A DNA stretch of 64,000 nucleotides from Chitinophaga niabensis (GCF_039545795.1 NZ_CP154260.1:2609001-2673000); one strand, 5' to 3'; counted from the stretch's first letter, positions 16,765-26,466 are shown. A program made the numbers and translations. The notes: generated by a model from the sequence alone, not told the origin.

Positions 16765-17832
16765 ATGAATATGCGCTACCGTTACTGGATATACCAGATT
16801 GTGGGATGGCTTTCCTTCACTTATCTCTATAACAACATTCGTACTGACGGCTTTGCTTTCCGTTTGGATGTGTTCATTGACGGGGAATTCTATGGCGCCA
16901 TCCTCAGCGGTATTTTTTATACGCATCTGCTGCACCTGTACCTGCGCAAACAAAACCTGGCCCGGTACCGCTTTGGGTCACTATTCCTGAAATTATGGTT
17001 CAGTGTTTTACTTACCTCGCTGGGCATCACTGCTACCTTTCTTACCTATGAGATCATCATAGCCGGCGGCTGGAACAAGTTCATGGTATCCATGGATGCC
17101 GCCAGAACATTCACCAGCAGAACTACCACTTTCATGGTGATCATGGGTATTATCTGGCTGGTATGGCACCTGATAGTATGGGCCTGGGTGATCATTTATT
17201 TCAGCCTCCTGCAAAGCCGCTTTAAACGGATGGCACTTGAAGCGGAGAACCGCCTGAAACAGGCAGAGCTGGATACACTGAAGTCTAAACTAAACCCACA
17301 TTTCCTGTTTAATGCACTGACCAGCATCCGCAGCCTCATCGCTGAAAACCCGCTACGCGCACAGGAAGCAGTGGGAGAGTTAGCAGAAGTGCTCAGAAGC
17401 GCCATGTTGGTGGAACATCAGCAGCAGATCTCCTTTGCAAAGGAACTGGAAGTTGTACAGCATTACCTGGCTATTGAAAAGATCCGGTTTGAAGAACGCT
17501 TACAGGTGCAATATGAAATTGATCCCGCCGCATATGAGCAATCCATGCCCCCTATGTTATTACAGACCCTCGTGGAAAATGCCATCAAACATGGTATCTC
17601 CCAAAAGGCCGCAGGCGGGGATATCAGGATCAAAACACAGATGGAGAACAAACATTATTACATTCATGTGGAAAATACCGGGAAGATAGCTGAGGATACT
17701 TTGCAGAACGGTTTTGGTATAACGGGAACCATTAAACGTTTAGCGCTTTTGTATGGTGATAAAGCTACTTTCTCTATCCGTAACACAGGGCAGCATACCG
17801 TACATGCTACCGTAAAATTACCCAGGGTATGA
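16765..17832 (+). CDS. LytS/YehU-type sensor histidine kinase
   Basis: 355 residues. Four hydrophobic segments (about 8-24, 42-58, 75-102 and 122-150) with no large extracellular domain, a linker helix, then the His_kinase core with KSKLNPHFLFNALTSIRSLI and phospho-acceptor His179. The ATPase part (about 260-350) has the N-box VENAIKHGI and a weak G-box. Such kinases sense membrane or small-molecule signals through the helices. The stop overlaps the start of the LytTR regulator by 4 nt. A second Met two codons in (16771) could also serve as start. Confidence 0.9.
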   Translation: MNMRYRYWIYQIVGWLSFTYLYNNIRTDGFAFRLDVFIDGEFYGAILSGIFYTHLLHLYLRKQNLARYRFGSLFLKLWFSVLLTSLGITATFLTYEIIIAGGWNKFMVSMDAARTFTSRTTTFMVIMGIIWLVWHLIVWAWVIIYFSLLQSRFKRMALEAENRLKQAELDTLKSKLNPHFLFNALTSIRSLIAENPLRAQEAVGELAEVLRSAMLVEHQQQISFAKELEVVQHYLAIEKIRFEERLQVQYEIDPAAYEQSMPPMLLQTLVENAIKHGISQKAAGGDIRIKTQMENKHYYIHVENTGKIAEDTLQNGFGITGTIKRLALLYGDKATFSIRNTGQHTVHATVKLPRV

Positions 17833-18545
17833 TTGAAGCAGTGATCGTAGATGATGAAAGACTGGCACGGAAAGACCTGCGTGCGGTGTTGCAGCAGTTC
17901 CCTTTCATTACCATCACAGGTGAAGCATCTAATGTGGCGGAAGCCTTACAACTCATTGAACGTACCCTTCCGCAGCTGATCTTCCTCGACATTGAAATGC
18001 CGGAAGCAAACGGTTTTACACTGCTGGAACAATTGAAAACGGTACCGGAAGTTATCTTTACCACCGCATACGATGCCTATGCTATCAAAGCATTTGAGGT
18101 AAATGCCCTTGATTACCTGCTGAAACCGGTAACCTCAAAACGTTTGGCTGAAAGCCTGGAGCGATTGCAGGAGGTCACAAAACCAGCAGTACAACAAACA
18201 GCGCAATACCCTGAGCTCCGGGAAAAGATCTTTGTGAAAGACGGGGAACGTTGCTGGTTTATTCCACTGGGAGACATCCGGTTGCTGGAATCAACCGGAA
18301 GTTATACACGCATCTGTTTCGGAAAACATGCGCCACTTTTAGCCCGCAGCCTGCAAGCAATGGAATCACGCCTGAACCCTCAATACTTTTTCAGGGCCAG
18401 CCGTAAACATATCGTAAACCTGGAACACGTACAACATATCATTGCACTGAACCAATATATGCTGCAACTGGAATTAACGGACGGTACAAAAATACCTGTG
18501 TCCAGGCGGCAATCCATTCTCTTCCGCGAGTTACGCGGTATCTGA
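17829..18545 (+). CDS. LytTR-family response regulator
   Basis: 238 residues. Receiver domain 1-120 with acidic pair Asp8-Asp9, phospho-acceptor Asp54 (FLDIEMP) and KPVTSKR near the end. LytTR DNA-binding domain about 135-238 with RASRKHIVNLEHVQHI, the typical beta-rich motif. Coupled by a 4-nt overlap to the LytS-like kinase, so they form a two-component pair. The next gene (erythromycin-esterase family) starts 23 nt later with no promoter match in between, which suggests it is transcribed with the pair. Confidence 0.92.
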   Translation: MIEAVIVDDERLARKDLRAVLQQFPFITITGEASNVAEALQLIERTLPQLIFLDIEMPEANGFTLLEQLKTVPEVIFTTAYDAYAIKAFEVNALDYLLKPVTSKRLAESLERLQEVTKPAVQQTAQYPELREKIFVKDGERCWFIPLGDIRLLESTGSYTRICFGKHAPLLARSLQAMESRLNPQYFFRASRKHIVNLEHVQHIIALNQYMLQLELTDGTKIPVSRRQSILFRELRGI

Positions 18546-18568
18546 TGATCTATTAAAATAGTTTATGT

Positions 18569-19756
18569 ATGAAACGAATGTACCTATCGTTAATGGCCAT
18601 GTTATGCCTGCTTTGTTCTGTTACTATGGCCCAGTCTATTCGCCGGGCAGCTTTCCCCTTAAATGGAACAGGGGATTTTAAACCATTGAAAAAAGCGCTG
18701 GCAGGTACACAGATAGTTGGTATGGGAGAAGCCACTCATGGCACCCATGAATGTTTTACCATGAAACACCAGGTATTTAAATTCCTGGCAGAAGAAATGG
18801 GGTATACGGTGTTTGCCATTGAGGATGGTATCTATGGCGCCAACCTGATCAACACTTATATCCTTACCGGCCAGGGAGATCCCCGGCAGATATTGAAAGA
18901 CGAATTTCATGCTGTATGGCAGGTAACGGAGTTGATAGACCTGATAGAATGGATGAAAGATTACAATGCACAGCATACCCGCAAACTCACCTTCGCTGGT
19001 TTCGATACCCAGCAGATGGATAGTTATGTACGTGCCCTGCGGACATTTGAAGCACAATACAAAACACATATTTTCACCCCGATCACCGATTACGATGGAG
19101 AAGGAATAGACAGCATCAACGATGCCATGCATGCGGCGGAGCAGATCGTAGACAGTGTTTTACAAACACTGCCTCCCAAACCAGCCATTGTACCTGACAC
19201 TGCCTGGGAACAGGCTACCTGGATGATCAATAACATTGCAGCAGCAATGGATCAGTTCAATGCAAAGGAATTCCTGCTGGGGCTAAACACCCGGGATTCC
19301 ATGATGGCATTGAATGTTACACATCTTACCAAACTGCATCCCGGGGAGAAGATGATGCTGTGGGCGCACAATGGTCATATCGGCCGGCAGCATATTTTTG
19401 CATCGGAGTTCAATACAATGGGCGCAAACTTAAAACGGCATTATGGCCGGGCTTATACCAGTATCGGTTTTGCTACCAGCACAGGCACTTACCGGGCAGT
19501 AGTTGACAAAGCAGGGAATATGAGAACTGATAATGCACTGGTCCCGGCAGGCCCCGGAACAGCCGAGTATATACTGCACCAAACAGGGATCCCTGTTTTC
19601 CTGCTGCCCTTGAAAAAAGTATCGGTAGAAGGAAAGTTCAGGACTGTGGGGGTATATGCTTCGGAATACCAGTTCCCTGAAAAACCGGGAAAGCTGGGAG
19701 ATCTGTTTGACTGGCTGATCTATATTGATAAAACCACTGCGGCTATTAGTCTTTAG
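18569..19756 (+). CDS. erythromycin-esterase family protein, exported
   Basis: 395 residues with a signal peptide (about 1-21, cleavage after TMA). The family's active-site region GMGEATHGTHE (51-61) and the later WAHNGHI motif are intact, with AIEDGIYGANLINTY between them. Characterised members (EreA/EreB) hydrolyse the macrolide lactone, but many chromosomal relatives have unknown substrates, so resistance should not be assumed. Location directly after a LytS/LytT pair and the export signal suggest an envelope or extracellular ester as substrate. The 3' end overlaps the convergent transglutaminase gene by 4 nt. Confidence 0.85.
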   Translation: MKRMYLSLMAMLCLLCSVTMAQSIRRAAFPLNGTGDFKPLKKALAGTQIVGMGEATHGTHECFTMKHQVFKFLAEEMGYTVFAIEDGIYGANLINTYILTGQGDPRQILKDEFHAVWQVTELIDLIEWMKDYNAQHTRKLTFAGFDTQQMDSYVRALRTFEAQYKTHIFTPITDYDGEGIDSINDAMHAAEQIVDSVLQTLPPKPAIVPDTAWEQATWMINNIAAAMDQFNAKEFLLGLNTRDSMMALNVTHLTKLHPGEKMMLWAHNGHIGRQHIFASEFNTMGANLKRHYGRAYTSIGFATSTGTYRAVVDKAGNMRTDNALVPAGPGTAEYILHQTGIPVFLLPLKKVSVEGKFRTVGVYASEYQFPEKPGKLGDLFDWLIYIDKTTAAISL

Positions 19757-20541
19757 GCTGGTACAAACTCGTTTACCTTCACGATCATCTCGTTTAAGCG
19801 CACCGGCCCAAAGTGACTGGCAAAAGCAACATCTGCAGCATCACGGCCATATGCTACCGTGATCCGCCTGCCTTTGGGTTCCGTTTGCGTGGCATCAAAA
19901 CAATACCAGCGCCCGGTAAGATATACTTCAAACCAGGCATGCAGGTCCATTGGTTTTAAGCCAAAGAGATACCCTGTTACCATCCTGGCAGGAATATCCA
20001 ATGCCCTGCAAAGGGAAATACCCAGGTGCGAGAAATCCCGGCATACACCAACTTTAGCAGAGAGCATATCCCATGCGGAAGTAGAACTGTTGGTAGTGCC
20101 ATATTGATAACGGATATTATTTTGTATCCATTGGCAAATAGCCGCTACCTGTTCATAACCTGTTCCTGCATGTTTTGTGATCTCTGCAGCCAGGTCCGCC
20201 ATTTTATCAGATTCACAATACCTGCTGGGCAGGAGGTAGTGCAGCATGAAATCAGGGAGATATTCAATCGCCGTCCAGCCCGCGTTATGATCTACTTCTA
20301 TTGTATCCGCGCAATCTGCCAGCACACTGCTTTCTATGCGAAAGTTGCCTACAGGTAATACTATACGCTGGCAGAGGTTTCCGTAATTGTCCGTGAATTC
20401 CGTCATGGTACAGAAGGGACTGGTGTGCATTTCTTCTTTGATCACAAACTGGCCAACGCCGCTTTTTGCACGAAGCATAAAGGTGGTAGGGACCGGGGTT
20501 TCGCAGGTAAGGTCCAGCAAACAGGAGGCTTGTATGAGCAT
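19753..20541 (-). CDS. transglutaminase-like cysteine protease family protein
   Basis: 262 residues. An N-terminal beta-rich part precedes the transglutaminase core, which has VGVCRDFSHLG with Cys167, DLHAWFEVYL with His201 and FDATQT with Asp216, the complete Cys-His-Asp triad. Bacterial members act as peptidases or amidases; some are encoded with circularly permuted ATP-grasp partners, but none is seen here. There is no signal peptide. The C-terminus overlaps the 3' end of the convergent esterase gene. Start at 20541 places the protein 42 nt from the thioredoxin gene upstream on the same strand. Confidence 0.85.
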   Translation of the reverse strand: MLIQASCLLDLTCETPVPTTFMLRAKSGVGQFVIKEEMHTSPFCTMTEFTDNYGNLCQRIVLPVGNFRIESSVLADCADTIEVDHNAGWTAIEYLPDFMLHYLLPSRYCESDKMADLAAEITKHAGTGYEQVAAICQWIQNNIRYQYGTTNSSTSAWDMLSAKVGVCRDFSHLGISLCRALDIPARMVTGYLFGLKPMDLHAWFEVYLTGRWYCFDATQTEPKGRRITVAYGRDAADVAFASHFGPVRLNEMIVKVNEFVPA

Positions 20542-20583
20542 GTATGCAAAATAGTGATTTTAAAAGGGAAGCGATGTGAAAGT

Positions 20584-20883
20584 TCAGGCATACTGCCGGA
20601 TGATCTGCTCCAGTTGTTTCGCCTGCACCACACCGGATTGCCGCCAGAGGATCTTTCCTTCCTTAAACAATATCAGCGTGGGTACGCCCTGTACCTGGTA
20701 AGCCTGCGCGGCTGCAGGGTTCTTGTCTACATCTATTTTGATGATGCTGGCAGCGTCTCCAAGCTCGCTTTTCACATTCTTCAGGATCGGCTCCATTGTT
20801 TTACAGGGGCCGCACCAGGTGGCAAAAAAGTCTACCAGAACCGGTTTACTGCTGTTGATCATTTCTGAGAAGGTAGTTGCCAT
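20584..20883 (-). CDS. trxA: thioredoxin
   Basis: 99 residues from the ATG at 20883 (MATTFSEMINSSKPVLVDFF), with the redox motif WCGPC and cis-proline region QGVPTLILFKEG. An upstream in-frame ATG at 20907 would add eight residues without similarity to the family; the shorter form matches normal thioredoxin length. It reduces disulfides in the cytoplasm. The box TGAATTTG at 20908-20915 on the minus strand is an imperfect -7 element. Confidence 0.92.
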   Translation of the reverse strand: MATTFSEMINSSKPVLVDFFATWCGPCKTMEPILKNVKSELGDAASIIKIDVDKNPAAAQAYQVQGVPTLILFKEGKILWRQSGVVQAKQLEQIIRQYA

Positions 20884-20924
20884 GGCTTTTTTATATAAGG
20901 GACACAAATTCAGTGCCCAATAAT

Positions 20925-20957
20925 AAGAAAAGCCCCGGAATACCGGAGGCCTTCTTT
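20925..20957 (-). terminator. terminator downstream of the DUF6607-like gene
   Basis: An imperfect hairpin built on CCGG/CCGG with flanking GCC/GGC pairs, followed on the minus strand by TTTTCTTATTATT. It separates the gene ending at 21008 from trxA. Confidence 0.6.
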
Positions 20958-21007
20958 ACGTTAAAAAAAGAAAATGGTTTTATTTGATATTCGCATTCAC
21001 CGCAAAA

Positions 21008-21937
21008 CTACTTCAATCCCATATCCTTATTTGCCGCAAACTGCTGTAAGGTGGCAGCAATCTCTTTCTCCAGCGCTGCGCCGGTAAGTTCCTTCTCGAA
21101 AGCTTTCTTTTCCAGCGTGCTCATGGCTTTGTACAATGGTTCATTGTTCACTTTTTTCTGCAGAACAACAGAAGTATTTGCCGCATAAAGTTTATCCCAG
21201 CTCTTACGCACCAAAGCCCAGAACGCTTTATGCTGTTCCCACCAGGCCTTTGCAGCAGCGCATTTGCTTTCGTCTGTACGATCGTAGGTATTCACACCTT
21301 TCTCCTGTACAATCACTTTATCTTTTCCATCTGCTCTTACTACTTTTTTATTATCCTGCTCATGCACAGAACCGGTAGCAGTGATCTCATGATGGTTAAT
21401 GCGGTGCAGTACATTATAATCATTGCGGGTAGTGTATTCACGGCGGGGCAGAGGAGCATCGCTGGCTGCTTCCCAGTAGTGGCGGCCATCTGTATGAACC
21501 CAGGTAGCGGAACCTTCATAACGGGGCTCATCATCCACACCAAATACCTTCTGCGTCCATTGCCCTTTTACCTGTGCTGCCGGCAACTGGATCTTTTTCC
21601 AGGTATTGTCTTTATCAAAGGCTAACAGGGTCTGGTTTTCATATTGCCAATCCTCCGTCCAGTGTTTGATCACATCACCTTCTGCTATCAGCAGATGCTG
21701 TAATACAATACGTTTATCACTTTCTTCTGCTACAGTAATATACTCCACCGCATCTGTGATCTTTTTATATCCTTTGGGTTTATAAGTACTGTCCGCAGGG
21801 AATGTTTCCGTATACTCGAAAGTTACTTCGTGGCAGCCGCACATGTTTTTGATGGCCGCTTTATCCTGTGATAGTTTTTGCTGCGCCATGCTTTGCTGTG
21901 TAATAAAAGCCACGGCGAATAGAAAAAGTCTTTTCAT
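21008..21937 (-). CDS. exported protein of a Bacteroidota-specific family (DUF6607-like)
   Basis: 309 residues from the ATG at 21937, where a clean signal peptide begins (MKRLFLFAVAFITQQSMAQ). An in-frame ATG at 22027 would bury this signal under 30 basic residues and is unlikely. After the signal come MCGCHEVTFEYTETF and a region rich in Trp and His (KHWTEDWQYENQT, WEAASDAPLPRREY). I associate this with the uncharacterised DUF6607 family but am not certain. Probably periplasmic; two close cysteines (CGC) could bind metal or form a disulfide. No functional context from neighbours. Confidence 0.75.
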   Translation of the reverse strand: MKRLFLFAVAFITQQSMAQQKLSQDKAAIKNMCGCHEVTFEYTETFPADSTYKPKGYKKITDAVEYITVAEESDKRIVLQHLLIAEGDVIKHWTEDWQYENQTLLAFDKDNTWKKIQLPAAQVKGQWTQKVFGVDDEPRYEGSATWVHTDGRHYWEAASDAPLPRREYTTRNDYNVLHRINHHEITATGSVHEQDNKKVVRADGKDKVIVQEKGVNTYDRTDESKCAAAKAWWEQHKAFWALVRKSWDKLYAANTSVVLQKKVNNEPLYKAMSTLEKKAFEKELTGAALEKEIAATLQQFAANKDMGLK

Positions 21938-22072
21938 TATCGGGTTTTGTTTAAGCAAGGTAGGCTGGACAAGTTTGCCGTTCTTACGGATTCGGGAAAA
22001 AGAGTTACGCAAAACGGAAAAGGTCATTTTCCCTTAACAGGCTAATAATTATTTTAATCGGACCAGGGCCAT

Positions 22073-22080
22073 TATATTTG
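22073..22080 (+). promoter_or_regulatory. -7 promoter box for the gene at 22100
   Basis: TATATTTG fits TAnnTTTG; leader of about 12 nt to the ATG. Confidence 0.6.
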
Positions 22081-22099
22081 GGTATAAACGACCAATAGT

Positions 22100-23707
22100 A
22101 TGAGGGATTGGATAAAGAATATTTTCAATACGAACGAAGAACCTATTCTTGAGGAATGGCGTAATGAACAGTCTATTTATCAGTTCATTAGCAGCAATAT
22201 AGACACTACCGGAAAACTAAAGGAATCTGCAGAGGAACTGCCTGACGAAAAGAAAGGGGAGAACGATCTCCGCTTTGCTGCCGGGCTGAGCGATACCTTA
22301 TTTGGTAACAGCGAATCGGAAGAATCCACTGCTCAAATCAACGAGCTGGCTTCCATCATTAAACGGTTTGCCCAATACGGGGATAAAAAGAGCGATCTGA
22401 AGATCTATGAACTGATCGCCAGTAATGATAATATCGTAAGTCTCATTGATCCCGTACTGGAAGAAATGGGCAAACTGAGCGTTCCCATTGAACCTTACTT
22501 ATTCCCCTTTGCGCAGGACCTTTCCTTTAAAGCAACTAACCGCAATGCCGTAAAATTCGGCATTGCCATCCTGGGTGTTTGCCAGCGGGAAAATGTATTG
22601 GAAGAAATTAAAACCCTGGGGCTGCATGATGAATTTACCCTTTATACCACCATCGCCATCATCAACTTGTCCGATGATCCGGAAGGTGATCTCTGGGAGC
22701 TTTCTAAAAAAGTGAACGGCTGGGGAAAGATCCAGTCGGTAGACAGGCTGGCCAATATGGTTACACAGCCAGCTATAAAAGACTGGCTGCTGCTGGAAGG
22801 GTATAAGAACGACATCATGTATGAATACCTGGCTTATACCTGTGCCGTGCATGGAGAACTGGATGAAAAACTTTCCCTGGAGAAAATAGACCGCGCCATG
22901 TACATCGCTGCAGGTGAGATCATAGAAGCACTTATTGCAGGAGGCCCGGCTGAAGATATCTCCAACTATACATCTGCCTCCATCGTCATTGAACAGTATG
23001 TAAGGCATTCCCAGGAACATGCTACGGAAGTAGGCAACTACATTGTATTAAGCAGCATCTTTAACCTGCTGCAGGACATCCAGGACGATATGACGGACCA
23101 CGCTGAGAATGGATGGACGCAGGATATTATCTCCAATTGCCTGATCGATATTTCCGCCATCCTGCACCGGCTGGACTGGGAAGAGAAAACATGGGAAGCT
23201 TTAAACAGCACGGATAACACCACTTACTGGAGTGGAAAACAGGCCGCCCGCTTATTAGGCCTGGATGTATGGGATGTTTACTGGAAGCGCCTTTTAGCCA
23301 GTCCGCATGAAGGCTCGCTCTGGTACGATGTACTTAACGAATACATGGAGCCCCATGTGGATGAAATAATAGACCTGGCGATTAAAACCATCCCTTTAGA
23401 TGAATTATCCACCGGCCCCGAAGATATACTCGGCCTTGGCCCCAATTATTCCAAATTCCAATCACTGGATTTCATACTACCCTTTTTAGAAAGGCATCCC
23501 GGCAAAGGAGAACCTATTCTCATAGCCACCCTGAACAGCCGTGTAACCAGGCACCGTAATTTTTCCCTGCGCGTGCTGGGTAAATGGGGGAAAGAAATTT
23601 GGTCACCTGCGCTTGCAGCAGCATTTGAAAAGCTGAAAAGCCTTGAACCAAATGCAGATACAAAGGCAAATATTGAGAAGTTAGAAAGGGGAGAAGCACT
23701 GGATTAA
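22100..23707 (+). CDS. large helical cytoplasmic protein, possibly HEAT-like, unknown function
   Basis: 535 residues, no signal peptide or membrane segment, acidic, with alternating amphipathic helices throughout; the region 440-520 (LDFILPFLERHPGKGEPIL, then HRNFSLRVLGKWG) looks like HEAT-type repeats. The N-terminus MRDWIKNIFNTNEEP resembles proteins sometimes labelled 'limonene hydroxylase' in databases, a label that I regard as unreliable. No catalytic motif is apparent. It is a single-gene unit: own promoter upstream, strong terminator at 23731. Probably a scaffold or repeat-mediated binding protein, but this is a guess. Confidence 0.75.
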   Translation: MRDWIKNIFNTNEEPILEEWRNEQSIYQFISSNIDTTGKLKESAEELPDEKKGENDLRFAAGLSDTLFGNSESEESTAQINELASIIKRFAQYGDKKSDLKIYELIASNDNIVSLIDPVLEEMGKLSVPIEPYLFPFAQDLSFKATNRNAVKFGIAILGVCQRENVLEEIKTLGLHDEFTLYTTIAIINLSDDPEGDLWELSKKVNGWGKIQSVDRLANMVTQPAIKDWLLLEGYKNDIMYEYLAYTCAVHGELDEKLSLEKIDRAMYIAAGEIIEALIAGGPAEDISNYTSASIVIEQYVRHSQEHATEVGNYIVLSSIFNLLQDIQDDMTDHAENGWTQDIISNCLIDISAILHRLDWEEKTWEALNSTDNTTYWSGKQAARLLGLDVWDVYWKRLLASPHEGSLWYDVLNEYMEPHVDEIIDLAIKTIPLDELSTGPEDILGLGPNYSKFQSLDFILPFLERHPGKGEPILIATLNSRVTRHRNFSLRVLGKWGKEIWSPALAAAFEKLKSLEPNADTKANIEKLERGEALD

Positions 23708-23730
23708 AAAAGTACTTGTCTAAAATAAAG

Positions 23731-23757
23731 AACCCCGCCAATCGGCGGGGTTTATTT
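23731..23757 (+). terminator. terminator after the HEAT-like gene
   Basis: AACCCCGCC pairs with GGCGGGGTT across a 4-nt loop and is followed by TATTTTTA. Confidence 0.85.
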
Positions 23758-23780
23758 TTATTGAATTTAATTAGCAAATA

Positions 23781-24003
23781 AAAACCTTCATCCTCTGCTG
23801 CGCGGGGCAAGGCCTCAACAACCTCCTGCAGGCGAAAATATCTTCTACAAAAAACATCTCCCTAAAACAAAAAAACTCCGCCCTCTATTGCGCGGGGCAA
23901 GGCCTCAGCAACCTCCTGCAGGCGAAAATATCTTCCACAAAAGAAAACACCTCTTAAATAAAAAACTCCGCCCTCTGCTGCGCGGCAAGCTCTCAGCAAG
24001 CTA
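23781..24003. repeat. tandem repeat, 90-bp period, two and a half copies
   Basis: Between two convergent genes. The shared core (CCTCTGCTGCGCGG, GCAAG, CTCA.CAA, CCTCCTGCAGGCG, AAAATATCTTC) recurs at 23792, 23882 and 23972, exactly 90 nt apart. The third copy is cut short and runs into the stop codon of pgi. Read on the minus strand, copies two and three present CCGC, a loop of about 10 nt, GCGG, then a run of six or seven T, which could make serial terminators for pgi. No ORF of interest. Together with the terminator this fills the 296-nt gap 23708-24003. Confidence 0.85.
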
Positions 24004-25632
24004 TCACCCCCTCCATTTCTTATAAGCATTGATCAACCCATTCGTTGAAGTATCATGCGAACTAACCTCCGCATCATCCTTCAACTCAGGCAATATCTTA
24101 TTCGCCAACTGTTTCCCTAATTCCACACCCCACTGGTCAAAACTGTAGATATTCCAGATCACTCCCTGCACAAATATCTTATGTTCATACAGCGCTATCA
24201 GCGAACCAAGGGACCGCGGCGTAATTTGCTTCAGCAGGAAAGAATTCGTTGGCCTGTTACCCGTAAACACTTTAAATGGCACCAGCTCTTCCGCAGTACC
24301 TTCCGCCTTCACTTCCTCCACAGTTTTCCCATTCATCAGGGCCTCCGTTTGTGCAAAGAAGTTAGACAGTAATTTAGGATGATGATCTCCCAGTGGATTA
24401 TGACTGATCGCCGGCGCAATAAAGTCGCAGGGGATCACTTTGGTTCCCTGGTGGATCAGCTGATAGAAAGCATGCTGCCCATTCGTACCTGGCTCTCCCC
24501 AAACAACAGGCCCCGTTTGTACATCCACCGGTTTCCCGTTCCTGTCCACATTTTTACCATTGCTCTCCATATTTCCCTGTTGGAAATAAGCCGCAAAACG
24601 ATGCATATATTGATCGTAAGGAAGGATCGCTTCAGAAGCCGCATCAAAGAAATTCCCATACCAGATACCTATCAGCGCCATGATCACCGGAATGTTCTTC
24701 TCAAAAGGTGTATTCCGGAAATGCTCATCAGTAGCATGCGCTCCTGCCAGCAGTTCATGAAAGTTCTTATACCCGATAGTTAGTGCAATAGAAAGGCCGA
24801 TAGCGGACCAGAGGGAATAACGTCCACCCACCCAGTCCCAGAATGCGAACATATTCTTCGTATCTATACCAAACTCCTTCACCGCTTTTTCATTGGTAGA
24901 AAGCGCCGCAAAGTGCAGGGCAATATCTTTTTCAGAACCACCGTTCTCCAGGAACCAGGTACGTGCAGAATGTGCATTGGTCATGGTTTCCTGTGTGGTG
25001 AAAGTTTTGGAAGCAATGAGGAAGAGGGTTTCATCTGCTGTTACTTTCTTCAGTGTTTCAGCAATATGCGTACCATCCACATTGGACACAAAATAGGTTT
25101 GAATACCCGGAACCCAGTAGGGGCGGAGGGCTTCTGTTACCATTACAGGGCCCAGATCAGAACCACCGATACCAATGTTCACGATATAACGGATACGTTT
25201 ACCCGAAAATCCTTTCCATTCCCCTTTATGTATCCTGTTACAGCAATCTTCCATCTGTTTCAGTACAGCATTCACTTCAGGCATCACATCCTTTCCATCC
25301 AGCAATACCGGTTGGCCGGATACATTCCGCAGTGCCGTATGCAGTACCGCCCGCTGTTCTGTGGCATTGATCTTTTCGCCCTGGAACATCGCTTTGATGG
25401 CTTCCTCCAGTTTGCATTCCTTTGCCAGTTCCTGCAGCAGTTGCAGGCTTTGGGCATTGAGGAGGTTCTTCGAATAATCGAACAGGATATCTTCAAACTG
25501 CAGCGAGAAAGATTGGAAGCGTTGCGGATCTGCCGCAAAGAGGGAACGCATCTGCGTTTTTTTCATGTCTGCTGCGTGCTGCTGTAACTGTTGCCAGGCC
25601 TTGGTCGCAGTTGGGTGTACTGTTGGGAACAT
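24004..25632 (-). CDS. pgi: glucose-6-phosphate isomerase
   Basis: 542 residues, the long PGI type. Conserved blocks: [16 protein letters not shown] (substrate phosphate site), [43 protein letters not shown] and [15 protein letters not shown]. Interconverts glucose-6-phosphate and fructose-6-phosphate in the cytoplasm. On the minus strand CAAAAATA at 25656-25663 reads TATTTTTG, a -7 box with a leader of about 20 nt, inside the 33-nt gap after the TspO-like gene, so pgi has its own promoter. The 3' flank is the 90-bp tandem repeat. Confidence 0.95.
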   Translation of the reverse strand: MFPTVHPTATKAWQQLQQHAADMKKTQMRSLFAADPQRFQSFSLQFEDILFDYSKNLLNAQSLQLLQELAKECKLEEAIKAMFQGEKINATEQRAVLHTALRNVSGQPVLLDGKDVMPEVNAVLKQMEDCCNRIHKGEWKGFSGKRIRYIVNIGIGGSDLGPVMVTEALRPYWVPGIQTYFVSNVDGTHIAETLKKVTADETLFLIASKTFTTQETMTNAHSARTWFLENGGSEKDIALHFAALSTNEKAVKEFGIDTKNMFAFWDWVGGRYSLWSAIGLSIALTIGYKNFHELLAGAHATDEHFRNTPFEKNIPVIMALIGIWYGNFFDAASEAILPYDQYMHRFAAYFQQGNMESNGKNVDRNGKPVDVQTGPVVWGEPGTNGQHAFYQLIHQGTKVIPCDFIAPAISHNPLGDHHPKLLSNFFAQTEALMNGKTVEEVKAEGTAEELVPFKVFTGNRPTNSFLLKQITPRSLGSLIALYEHKIFVQGVIWNIYSFDQWGVELGKQLANKILPELKDDAEVSSHDTSTNGLINAYKKWRG

Positions 25633-25665
25633 ACTTTCTGATTAGATTAGTGCGTCAAAAATAAG

Positions 25666-26466
25666 CTATATAGTGATCTTTTTTCTAACTAACTGCATGA
25701 GAATGGATAAAGCTAACACGGCGATAACAATAGTGCCCATAGCTACAATGGGCGCGCATTCCCGCCCGCCGATGGACTCCCTTTTAACGATAATGCCATA
25801 AAAAGCCCAGATACATACAAGTGCATAATACACATTATTGTACCTGAAAACCACCAGCACCGCCAGCAGGGTGCCCAGGCCCATCATCACAACCGTCCAG
25901 GTGACCTGTGGAATGGGAATATTCCAGGCTACCAGTAAAGCCGTGAGATTAGCAATGGTGGCAATACTGATCCATCCCAGGTAAATGCCGAAAGGGAAAT
26001 GGATAAATACCTTTTCCGGTGTAAACGCTCCCGGGTGGCCTATACGGAATTTACGATGGATGACGATCAGGCTGGCCAGGAGCACCAGCATACAGCAGAA
26101 CGAAAGGAAGATCATGTTATAATGCCAGGCAAACAGCCAGCAGGCATTACCCAGGCAACTGAGCAGGAACCAGCCTTTCATCCTCACCATAAAGGCCTGC
26201 AACTCTATGGCATGCCCGTTGAAAAATGCCAGCCGGTACTGGTAGGCCACAAAACCCAATAACCCCAGGTAAATAATGCTCCAGATGGAAAAAGTAAATC
26301 CTGCCGGAACAAAAAGGTTGGGGTATGCATCTGAAACCTCGCCGGTGGTTTTACCGTTCAATTGAGACAGGTTAGCCATGGCATTCACACCGATCACAAT
26401 GAGCAGGGCCAGGATATTGAAGATTGCTTGCTGACGGTAATGACCAACGCTCTGACGGGTTTCCAT
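25666..26466 (-). CDS. TspO/MBR-related multi-spanning membrane protein
   Basis: 266 residues from the ATG at 26466; 13 further upstream codons exist in frame but add an unlikely basic leader. About eight hydrophobic segments. The stretch FVPAGFTFSIWSIIYLGLLG is typical of proteins annotated as tryptophan-rich sensory or TspO-related, and it is followed by a Trp-containing pair of helices. TspO proteins bind porphyrins or sterol-like ligands; for this extended family the ligand is unknown. Divergent from prfB with a 96-nt gap. Confidence 0.75.
   Translation of the reverse strand: METRQSVGHYRQQAIFNILALLIVIGVNAMANLSQLNGKTTGEVSDAYPNLFVPAGFTFSIWSIIYLGLLGFVAYQYRLAFFNGHAIELQAFMVRMKGWFLLSCLGNACWLFAWHYNMIFLSFCCMLVLLASLIVIHRKFRIGHPGAFTPEKVFIHFPFGIYLGWISIATIANLTALLVAWNIPIPQVTWTVVMMGLGTLLAVLVVFRYNNVYYALVCIWAFYGIIVKRESIGGRECAPIVAMGTIVIAVLALSILMQLVRKKITI

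Noticed and set aside
24913..25587. 224-codon plus-strand frame opposite pgi
   Set aside because: Shadow of a strongly conserved gene; composition and lack of promoter argue against a real protein.
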